A stretch of 20,461 nucleotides of DNA from JBCBTD01 sp039818825. Its GTDB lineage: Bacteria; Pseudomonadota; Alphaproteobacteria; Geminicoccales; Geminicoccaceae. Location: positions 1 to 20,461 of the forward strand of contig JBCBTD010000069.1 of NCBI GenBank assembly GCA_039818825.1, read 5' to 3'. The translations under genes were made by a program, and so were the position numbers. Below are positions 14,887-20,461 of the stretch, one piece after another. Position 1 is the stretch's first letter. Each line of letters begins with the position of its first letter. The notes beneath the pieces were generated by a model that searched no databases, was not told where the DNA came from, and worked only from the letters and a program-made list of their open reading frames with translations.

Positions 14887-15284
14887 GTCGTCTCGTCCTT
14901 CCTGATCGGCCCTCGAGCCTTGACGCTAGACCCGCGCGCACGCGAAGGGCGGGACGCACGTGCGAAAGAACGCAGCGTCACGAAGAGCCAGCGTGCGTGG
15001 GAAAAAGGCCGAAGAGTGCGGCAGCAACTAGCGCGTGGCCCCAGCGCGGCGCAGGCCTAGGGCAGTGGGTTCTCTTCTTCGTCATTCTTGGCCGAAGCTG
15101 GCGGCCCACTCGGCTCCGCCAACGCCTCCGTCACACCTTGTAGTTGCGCCAGACGATTCTGTCCAGCTGAATCATTAAAAAATCATGAACGTTTTGGCTG
15201 GTGACGAGCTCGCCTTCGCGAGCGGCGGCCGACCGTTCCAGAACGTCGACGCGCGCCGAGCCGGACCGCCCAGCGGCGAACCGA
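14887..15284. promoter_or_regulatory. 398-bp non-coding gap upstream of the RTX gene, with an AT-rich island
   Basis: No convincing gene is seen on either strand. The notable part is an AT-rich island at about 15160-15200, which stands out in this GC-rich window. It holds two copies of AATCAT (15170-15175 and 15181-15186), 11 bp apart, and an AACGTT palindrome. On the minus strand it has a T-run after the lipocalin-like gene ends at 15285, so it could serve as a loose terminator or as the RTX promoter and regulator site. The part nearest the RTX gene (14887-15060) shows only the ribosome binding site. Confidence 0.4.
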
Positions 15285-15842
15285 TCAGTCGACGCGAACC
15301 AGGCGGCCGCTGCCGTCCGCCACCTGTTCGCCGGCGACGAAGCCGGTGTAGAAAAGATCCATACCGTCGTCGGTCAGCACGCGGCGGTGGTGCTGCAGCT
15401 CGGCCGCACCGTCTTGCGTGATGCCGAACACGAAAAGATCGAGCGTACCGTCGGTCACGGTGGCCCACCCCAGCGCGTCGCCGGCCATCGGCGTCAGTGA
15501 CTGGCGCTTGCGGAACGGATCGTACTCGGGCGTCTGCATGAAGTACGGGCGGTCAGCGGCGCGCGTCAGCAGCACCTCACGCTCGACGTAGCGGACCCCA
15601 GGCACGTCCCGCCGGCCATCGCTGCGGATCACCGACGACCATTCGAGCCGGAAGCCGTCGCTCTCGCGCTTGACGATGGTATCGACGTCGCGCTCCTGCA
15701 ACGTCCCGGTGCGGTGGTCCGCCAGCTCCGCGGCGCCGACCCATCGACCGAGGAACGGGTCGAGGGGGTCGGCTTTCGCCAGTACGGGCACGAGCGCGAG
15801 TAGCAGGGTGAGGATCGAGGCAAAGCGGCCGAGCGCGTTCAT
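15285..15842 (-). CDS. Small exported protein of unknown function, lipocalin-like features
   Basis: This 185-residue protein has a Sec signal peptide: MNALGRFAS, a hydrophobic ILTLLLALVPVL core and an AKA cleavage site. The mature part begins DPLDPFLGRWVGAAEL; a GRWxG strand at the start is typical of small lipocalin-like beta-barrels. The rest alternates polar and hydrophobic residues with many probable strands (REVLLTRAAD, GWATVTDGTLDLFVFG, GMDLFYTGFV). I do not recognise a named family. The start ATG overlaps the stop of the gene before it (ATGA), and it is the last of three coupled genes behind the PLP lyase. A periplasmic binding role is a guess. Confidence 0.75.
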   Translation of the reverse strand: MNALGRFASILTLLLALVPVLAKADPLDPFLGRWVGAAELADHRTGTLQERDVDTIVKRESDGFRLEWSSVIRSDGRRDVPGVRYVEREVLLTRAADRPYFMQTPEYDPFRKRQSLTPMAGDALGWATVTDGTLDLFVFGITQDGAAELQHHRRVLTDDGMDLFYTGFVAGEQVADGSGRLVRVD

Positions 15843-16327
15843 GGTGCGACCCGATCCATCAGCAGACGGGGACCGGCGACCGGACCACCGTCGACGAAGC
15901 GCCAAAGCTCGACCAGCAAGCCCCCGCCATCGAGTGCCAGGCGAGCACGACGAAGCTGCGGCTGGCCGGTGGTGTCGACCTCCAGGCTGTTCACCACCAA
16001 CACCTCGTCGTCGCCGGTGGCCCACGCCAGACGGGCGCCGTCGAACGGCAGCCGGTCAGGCTTGCGGCCGAGCATCCGGTCGAACCAGCCGAGCGATACC
16101 TTGGCCTCCTCGTAGAACCCGGCACGGTCGCTGGTCGCCAGCTCGAACCGGTTCAGGCCGCCCCAGCCGGGCGCTACGAGGTCGACGCGGACCTTGCCAT
16201 CGACGGACGCGATCACCGCCGCCGCTTCGCGGTCGGGCGTTGCGAACCGGCCTTCGGGCAACGCCGCCGCCGGCATCGCCGCGACGACCAACCATCCCAG
16301 GGCGACGGCCCCGCTTTGCCAACTCAT
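15839..16327 (-). CDS. Small exported protein of unknown function
   Basis: This 162-residue protein has a signal peptide (MSWQSGAVALGWLVVAAMPAAA, cleavage before LPEGRF). The mature chain contains VIASVDGKVRVDLVAPGWGGLNRFELATSD, YEEAKVSLGWFDRMLG and a strand-rich C-terminus (EVLVVNSLEVD, RARLALDGGGLLVELWRFVDGG). There are no cysteines or obvious catalytic motifs, and I do not recognise the family. Its ATG overlaps the stop of the PLP lyase gene, and its own stop overlaps the start of the next exported-protein gene. The three are therefore almost certainly translated from one message. Confidence 0.75.
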   Translation of the reverse strand: MSWQSGAVALGWLVVAAMPAAALPEGRFATPDREAAAVIASVDGKVRVDLVAPGWGGLNRFELATSDRAGFYEEAKVSLGWFDRMLGRKPDRLPFDGARLAWATGDDEVLVVNSLEVDTTGQPQLRRARLALDGGGLLVELWRFVDGGPVAGPRLLMDRVAP

Positions 16328-17427
16328 GAAAGCGCCTCCTCGATATCGCTCAGCAGGTCGTCGACCGGCTCCAACCCGACGGAAAGCCGAACGAAACTGG
16401 GCATCACGGCGTCGCCGCCCCAGCGGCTCCGCTGCTCGGCGCTGGTGTGGGCACCACCGAACGACGTCGCCTCCTTGATCAACCGCGTCCGTTCCAGAAA
16501 ACGGCGGGCCGTAGCCTCGTCGACGAAATCGACGCCGAGAAGAAAGCCGAACGACGTCATCTGCCGCCGCGCCAGAGCGTGGGCGGGGTCGTCGTCGAGG
16601 CCCGGATAGCGCAGCGCCCTGACCAGGGGATGGGCGCGGAGACGGCCGGCGATCGTCAGCGCCGACGTGCTCATCCGCTCCAGCCGGACGTCGAGCGTCA
16701 TGAGCCCGCGCTGGACCAGCCAGGTTTCCATCGGTCCCGGAATGCTGCCGGTAAGATTGCGCCAGTCGCGGGCCACCTCCACGTGCGCGGCGTCGCGCGC
16801 CGCCACGTGACCGAAGACGACGTCGCTGTGGCCGTTGATGGCCTTGCTGTCGGCGCTGACCACGAGGTCGGCGCCGAGCCCGAGTGGACGCTGGCCGAGG
16901 GGCGTCGCCGTGGTGTTGTCGGCGACCACGAGCGCACCGGCCGCATGGGCGCGCTCGGCGACCGCAGCGATGTCGCAGAGATCCAGGCCCGGATTGGACG
17001 GCGTTTCGATCCAAACCAACCGCGCGCCCGCGAACGGTGCGGCCGTCATCTCCGAAGTCGGCACCGTGATCACCCGCACGCCCCAGCCAGCCAGCACCGA
17101 TTCTGCATAGCGACGGGTGGCGAAATAGCCGTCGGCCGGCATGACCAGCAAGTCGCCAGGGTGGAGGAACGGAGCCAGCGCCGCGACGCTCGCCGCCATG
17201 CCCGACGGAAACGCCACCGCCTCGCCACCCTCCAACCGACCGAGCGTCGCCTCCAGCGCGCGCCAACTCGGATTGTCGGTCCGCCCATAGGGGAAGGGCC
17301 GCCCCGTCGGATCGCCGGTGAGGTGGTAGGTGCTGGCGAACACCGGGCTCGGCGCAAACGGTGCGCCATCGGCGGTCTGGCGGTCGGCGTCCAGCACCAC
17401 GCCGCCGGGGGAGAGACGATCTGACAC
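16324..17427 (-). CDS. Cys/Met-metabolism PLP enzyme (cystathionine gamma-lyase type)
   Basis: This 367-residue fold type I PLP enzyme belongs to the trans-sulfuration family, which cleaves or forms C-S bonds in cystathionine, cysteine, methionine or homocysteine. Family landmarks are PYGRTDNPS (46-54), FPSGMAAS (73-80) and YFATRRYAES. ETPSNPGLDLCDI (141-153) comes next, then ADNT with D170 for the pyridine nitrogen and the Schiff-base lysine K195 in SADSKAINGHSD. TSFGG (321-325) follows near the end. GTG at 17427 has GGGAG 5 nt upstream. The open frame further upstream is arginine-rich and not family-like. It heads a three-gene operon. Gamma-lyase is the best guess among the family's reactions, because sub-specificity is hard to read from motifs. 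Confidence 0.88.
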   Translation of the reverse strand: MSDRLSPGGVVLDADRQTADGAPFAPSPVFASTYHLTGDPTGRPFPYGRTDNPSWRALEATLGRLEGGEAVAFPSGMAASVAALAPFLHPGDLLVMPADGYFATRRYAESVLAGWGVRVITVPTSEMTAAPFAGARLVWIETPSNPGLDLCDIAAVAERAHAAGALVVADNTTATPLGQRPLGLGADLVVSADSKAINGHSDVVFGHVAARDAAHVEVARDWRNLTGSIPGPMETWLVQRGLMTLDVRLERMSTSALTIAGRLRAHPLVRALRYPGLDDDPAHALARRQMTSFGFLLGVDFVDEATARRFLERTRLIKEATSFGGAHTSAEQRSRWGGDAVMPSFVRLSVGLEPVDDLLSDIEEALS

Positions 17428-17438
17428 GACGGCTCCCG

Positions 17439-17675
17439 ATGGGGATCGACTTCGGCATGGCCGGGCTAGCCCGCCTTGATCGGGACCACAAGGGCCGGCC
17501 GCCGCGATCAACCGCGCTCGACGGCACCCACCGCGACCAAGTGCGCGAGGCGGTCGAAACGACGTTGTCGTGGCGGCCACGACCGGTCGTCGTCGGCCGC
17601 GGGGAGTGCTACCAGACCAACGCCGCGGCGGCGCTGCGATTGGGGCTCGCCTTGACCGGTGCGGCGGCGCGATGA
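17439..17675 (+). CDS. Short hypothetical ORF (78 codons), doubtful
   Basis: The ORF starts with MGIDFGMAGLARLDRD and ends RPVVVGRGECYQTNAAAALRLGLALTGAAAR. Third codon positions are mostly G or C, as in the true genes nearby, and its stop overlaps an ATG in frame with the acetyltransferase gene (ATGA). Against it, there is no Shine-Dalgarno site, its start is only 11 bp from the divergent PLP lyase start, and I recognise no family. It may be the 3' remnant of a larger gene or non-coding promoter DNA. Confidence 0.35.
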   Translation: MGIDFGMAGLARLDRDHKGRPPRSTALDGTHRDQVREAVETTLSWRPRPVVVGRGECYQTNAAAALRLGLALTGAAAR

Positions 17676-17701
17676 ACGGAGGTCGAGCGGTACGGATGGC
17701 G

Positions 17702-18235
17702 ATGGAGATCAAGCGTGCAGGCAAGGCTGACCTCGCGGCCATCGCCACGTTGATGGCACGTTCCATCCGGGAGCTGCAGCGCGGCTTTCTGGACGACCGA
17801 CAGATCGCCGCGTCGTTCGACATCATGGGGCTCGACAGTCAACTGATCGATGACGGCACCTACTTCGTGGTGACCGACGCAGCCGCCCTGATCGGCTGCG
17901 GCGGGTGGAGTCGGCGGGCGACGCTCTACGGCGGCGACGATGCGGCGGTGCGCGATGCCCGGCTGCTCGACCCGGCGACGGAACCGGCACGGATTCGGGC
18001 GATGTACACGGCACCGGGACACGCCCGCCGCGGCGTCGGCCGGCTGGTCCTCGCCACCTGCGAAGCCGCTGCCTCTGCCGAAGGGTTCGGCCGCGCCGAG
18101 CTGGTGGCCACGCTCTCCGGCGAGCCACTCTACCGCGCCTGCGGTTACACGCTCGTGGAGGCGATCGTCGCCTCGACGCGGGGCGATGCCGGGATTCCGG
18201 TCAAGCGGATGGCGAAGGACCTAGGCCCCGTGTGA
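17702..18235 (+). CDS. GNAT-family N-acetyltransferase
   Basis: This is a 177-residue acetyl-CoA-dependent acyltransferase. It starts with the typical first strand and helix MEIKRAGKADLAAIATLMARS. It continues through FVVTDAAALIGCGGWS to motif A, RIRAMYTAPGHARRGVGRLVLATCE (about 98-122), where RRGVGR binds the acetyl-CoA pyrophosphate. ELVATLSGEPLYRACGYTLVE (motif B region) follows. I chose ATG 17702 because the first strand begins there. ATG 17696 and ATG 17672 are in frame, the last overlapping the preceding ORF stop, and GGAGG at 17678-17682 does not settle the matter. The acceptor substrate is unknown. Confidence 0.87.
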   Translation: MEIKRAGKADLAAIATLMARSIRELQRGFLDDRQIAASFDIMGLDSQLIDDGTYFVVTDAAALIGCGGWSRRATLYGGDDAAVRDARLLDPATEPARIRAMYTAPGHARRGVGRLVLATCEAAASAEGFGRAELVATLSGEPLYRACGYTLVEAIVASTRGDAGIPVKRMAKDLGPV

Positions 18236-18339
18236 CGGGCCGCTCTTCACTTTTTCGCAACGCCCTTTGGTTTCATTGGGCGACGGTCGACCGGCGGTGT
18301 CCCCGGGCAGCGCGGCGTCGGCGAGGGGAGAACCAGCCC

Positions 18340-18882
18340 ATGCAGCCCATCTTTCGCACGGCGTTCGGCGCGCTCCTCGTGCTGTGCGGCGCGGCCGACG
18401 CCGCGGCCGAGCAGGAGTGGTCGCACGGGGACTGGCACGCGTCGAAGAACGGCAACTTCTGCGCGATCTGGACCGGCAGCGACGGCAAAGGGACGTTCTC
18501 GATCGAGCTCGATACGGGCGGGTTCGATGCCAGCGCGACCTATCTGCCGGTCTGGTACCGGGGTCATACGGCGCCCTTGCGGCTGAACGATCGCATCGCA
18601 CTCGTCATCGACGACCACGAGACCTGGCTGAGCGAAGAGATGGGCATGGTCGATGGGGAAGACGAATGGGGCGAGTACTACGTCGCTGCATCGCTCACGG
18701 CCGGCTTCGTGCCGGAGCTCATCGACGTGCTGAAGCGTAGCGATCGGCTCGACGTTCGACGACGGCGCAGCGGCGGCGAGACCGTCACCATCGACGACTT
18801 TTCGCTGCGCGGCTTCACCGCGACGCTCTTGAAGATCGCCGAATGGTGTCGGTTCGATCCGGCAGACCTGCCGACGTCGTAG
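18340..18882 (+). CDS. Exported protein of unknown function
   Basis: This 180-residue protein has a signal peptide (TAFGALLVLCGAADAAA, likely cleavage before EQEWSHG) and a mature domain with GDWHASKNGNFCAIWTG near 27-43. Two cysteines, C42 and one near the end (AEWCRFD), could form a disulfide in the periplasm. The acidic middle (DGEDEWGEYYVAAS) may bind cations. I do not recognise the family; the GDW...C opening loosely recalls invasion-associated IalB-like proteins, but this is weak. GGGGAG lies 9 nt before the ATG. The 104 bp before it include a CGCCC/GGGCG hairpin near 18269-18292 without a T-run. Confidence 0.75.
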   Translation: MQPIFRTAFGALLVLCGAADAAAEQEWSHGDWHASKNGNFCAIWTGSDGKGTFSIELDTGGFDASATYLPVWYRGHTAPLRLNDRIALVIDDHETWLSEEMGMVDGEDEWGEYYVAASLTAGFVPELIDVLKRSDRLDVRRRRSGGETVTIDDFSLRGFTATLLKIAEWCRFDPADLPTS

Positions 18883-18912
18883 AGCTCCTCCCAGCCGAAG
18901 AGATCGGGCGAC

Positions 18913-19338
18913 ACGGGACGCCTGCTCGTCCTTTTTGTGCCTGGTGGTGCAGCCCATCCTAGCCCAGCCGGTCTTCACGCCGGACCGCGGCTCGGCATTG
19001 CGTTCCGACCTCGTCGGCGCAGCCCAACTGCATGCCGAGTGATTGCTCGGCCGTCCCGTCGCGTTCGTGGTCGAGGCGCTCCGCTCCGACGGCAACGTCG
19101 CCTTCGCTGACCTTTGGCCACAACGACCGGGCGGCGAAGCCATCGATCGCCGCTGCACCATCGCGACGCCCGCTACGATGATTCCGACGTCATGGACGTC
19201 ACGCGGATCCAAGCGCTGCTGGTCAAGTCGGACCGGATCTGAGTCGCCGTCCACCACAGCATCGGCGCGGCCCAAGCCTGGTGGGACGACGATGCCTACT
19301 GCGCGATCTGGGCCTTCGTCCTGCCGCGGTTCTGTTGA
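18913..19338 (+). pseudogene. Decayed gene for a small exported protein
   Basis: The 538-bp gap before terB is not empty. Read with corrections it gives a signal peptide (RLLVLLCLVVQPILAQ), then VFTPDRGSALRSDLVGAAQLHAE, LLGRPVAFVVEALRSDGNVAFADLWPQRPGGEAID, YDDSDVMDVTRIQALLVKSDRI and VAVHHSIGAAQAWWDDDAYCAIWAF, ending in PRFC. This resembles a family of small secreted proteins with an FVV...WAF...QRPGG core that I recall from Alphaproteobacteria. Four defects break it: one extra T in the T5 run at 18932-18936, TGA at 19040, a frameshift between about 19150 and 19180, and TGA at 19240. No start codon is seen; ACG at 18913 is where one would fit. It lies downstream of another exported-protein gene. 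Confidence 0.7.
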
Positions 19339-19419
19339 GTGCCCGTTCGTGCTTGCCGAGCTGGCACACGAGGCCGATCTAGTCCGGGAGGCCGTCGGGT
19401 GGCGGCGCGGAGGACCAGC

Positions 19420-19878
19420 ATGTTCGAGCAACTGCAACGCTTGCTGCGCGGCGACGCGCCGACGCCCGAGGCCACGACGCCGGACCGGCACAGGCTGGCG
19501 GCGGCGGCGCTGCTGGTCACGGCGGGCATGATGGACGACGAGTTCGACGACGCCGAACGTGCCCGCGTCCTCGAGCTGCTGCAGACCAAGTTCGACCTGG
19601 ATGAGCCTGCCGCACGCGAACTTCTTGCCGAGGGCGAGACGCTGGCCAAGGAGAGTGTCGATCTCTTCGGCTTCACGTCGGCGATCAAGGAGGGCTTTCC
19701 GCCGGAGGAGCGGATCGACGTGATCGAGATGGTCTGGGAGGTGATCTACACCGACGGCGAGTTGCACCACCTGGAGACCAATCTGACGCGGCGGTTGGCG
19801 GGGCTTCTCGGAGTCAGCGACCGCGAGAGCGGGTCCGCCCGTTTGCGCGTCCGACGCCGGTTGGGCATCGACAGCTAG
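19420..19878 (+). CDS. TerB-family protein
   Basis: This 152-residue, all-helical protein belongs to the TerB/tellurite-resistance-like family, whose members bind divalent metal ions and are found as stand-alone cytoplasmic proteins as well as in ter operons. The two pseudo-symmetric helix sets are visible: AALLVTAGMMDDEFDDAERARVLELL (31-56) and EMVWEVIYTDGELHHLETNLTRRLAGLLGVS (106-136). The acidic MDDEFDDAE and TDGELHHLE loops match the conserved metal-binding region. GGAGG lies 6 nt upstream of the ATG. No other ter genes are nearby, so a tellurite-resistance role should not be assumed. Confidence 0.9.
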   Translation: MFEQLQRLLRGDAPTPEATTPDRHRLAAAALLVTAGMMDDEFDDAERARVLELLQTKFDLDEPAARELLAEGETLAKESVDLFGFTSAIKEGFPPEERIDVIEMVWEVIYTDGELHHLETNLTRRLAGLLGVSDRESGSARLRVRRRLGIDS

Positions 19879-19999
19879 GGCTGGATCGGCATTCACTGCC
19901 TCCGAGCCACCCAACGGTATGATCTCCTGGGCGGCCGGGCCGGGTGCGCAGGTGACTCGGAACGGATGGCCGACGACCAAAAGCCGCGGCCTCCAAAGC

Positions 20000-20461
20000 T
20001 CAGCCGTGCAAGTCCCGGACGACAGGATCAGTGACGCGGAAGTCCTCGAACCGTGCCCCGAAACCCTGGCGCTGCGGCGAGCAGAGATACGGGCCGACAG
20101 CGAGAGAGCCGGTCGGGCACGGGGCAAGGCGCACCAAGCGCCAGCCGTCGGCATCGATCCGATCCTGAGGAACGCGGCCGCGATGTTGGCACAAGAGGGC
20201 GCCGCCCAGCCGCGTCACCCGGATCGTGACGGGATCGAAGCCCGGCAACGGCTCGGTCGACCAGTCCGACAGCTCGCGGGTGACGACGACGCTCAGATGC
20301 GGCTGGCCGTCCATCAGCTCGACGCCGAACTTCGTCCACGACTCTGGCGCGGATCGGACCATCAGCCCGGCCTGATCGTACAACGTGTCGTAAACCCCGC
20401 TGAACGTCAGGCTCGCCGTGAAGTCGCCGGAACGGGGCACCAGGAGAGCGTGGCCATCGTC
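20000..20461 (-). CDS. DUF1349-type concanavalin-like domain protein, 5' end off window
   Basis: The last 153 codons are present and the reading frame runs off the window edge, starting DDGHALLVPRSGDFTASL. The features fit the DUF1349 family of about 190-200 residues, which has a jelly-roll fold: GVYDTLYDQAGLMVR, WTKFGVELMDGQPHLSVVVT, SDWSTEPLP, and VGPYLCSPQRQGFGARFEDF near the end. Members are cytoplasmic and sometimes named after yeast 'regulation of enolase protein 1', but their biochemical role is unknown. A GTG at 20440 lies in frame but would cut through the conserved domain, so it is not the start. The 121 bp between this stop and terB hold no feature I can name. Confidence 0.85.
   Translation of the reverse strand, partial: DDGHALLVPRSGDFTASLTFSGVYDTLYDQAGLMVRSAPESWTKFGVELMDGQPHLSVVVTRELSDWSTEPLPGFDPVTIRVTRLGGALLCQHRGRVPQDRIDADGWRLVRLAPCPTGSLAVGPYLCSPQRQGFGARFEDFRVTDPVVRDLHG

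Noticed and set aside
19040..19242. TGA read as tryptophan or selenocysteine in the 18913-19338 frame
   Set aside because: Other genes here use TGA as stop and TGG for Trp, no selenocysteine element is seen, and two frameshifts are also present. Simple gene decay explains it better.
19420..19878. Tellurite resistance operon
   Set aside because: Only a single TerB-family gene is present; no TerC, TerD, TerZ or related genes flank it.
19879..19999. Short ORF starting at the ATG near 19920
   Set aside because: It runs straight into the antisense of the DUF1349-type gene, with no ribosome binding site and no recognisable family.

Overview
The window reads as a chromosomal segment of a GC-rich, free-living, heterotrophic proteobacterium. 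The most likely group is Alphaproteobacteria of a Rhodospirillales type. The basis is the strong G/C bias at third codon positions, the mix of TRAP transporter, CoxG/molybdenum-hydroxylase and acyl-CoA genes, and several small protein families I associate with that group. This is inference, since no rRNA or other marker gene is present. I see no tRNA, insertion sequence, integrase, phage gene or CRISPR array.

Layout. (1) 1-4323, minus strand: a TRAP transporter operon (dctP, dctQ, dctM) followed downstream by coxG and a (2Fe-2S) subunit of a molybdenum hydroxylase (coxS-like, cut by the window edge). (2) 4503-6601, plus strand: a shortened SAM methyltransferase, an MBL-fold hydrolase and a second class I methyltransferase, tightly packed. 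(3) 6617-7962: a protein-L-isoaspartate methyltransferase (minus) whose GTG start overlaps the stop of a 45-codon remnant of an SRAP/YedK gene, and a divergent small metallophosphoesterase. (4) 8088-10127, minus: a 679-residue TPR protein with five in-register 144-bp repeats. (5) 10254-13571, plus: a compact operon of SDR, acyl-CoA dehydrogenase, APH-like kinase and DUF6285-type small protein. Its gene content matches the levulinate/4-hydroxyacyl-CoA (lva) pathway and the mammalian ACAD10/11 kinase-dehydrogenases. (6) 13600-14886, minus: an RTX-type calcium-binding protein made of eleven 27-residue units with a type I secretion-like C-terminus. (7) 15285-17427, minus: a three-gene, ATGA-overlapping operon of a Cys/Met-metabolism PLP lyase and two small exported proteins. 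(8) 17439-19878, plus: a doubtful 78-codon ORF, a GNAT acetyltransferase, an exported protein, a heavily decayed exported-protein gene and a TerB-family protein. (9) 20000-20461, minus: a DUF1349-type protein, cut by the window edge.

The most coherent system is the four-gene 4-hydroxyacyl-CoA-like operon at 10254-13571. The expected chemistry is reduction of a keto group to a hydroxyl, phosphorylation of that hydroxyl by the kinase with its small partner, and removal of the phosphate by the dehydrogenase-fold enzyme to feed beta-oxidation. The most unusual sequence architectures are the 27-residue RTX array, the 48-residue TPR array with an unrecognised N-terminal region, and the SRAP remnant coupled to pcm. 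Two genes, at 4503 and 18913, show erosion.
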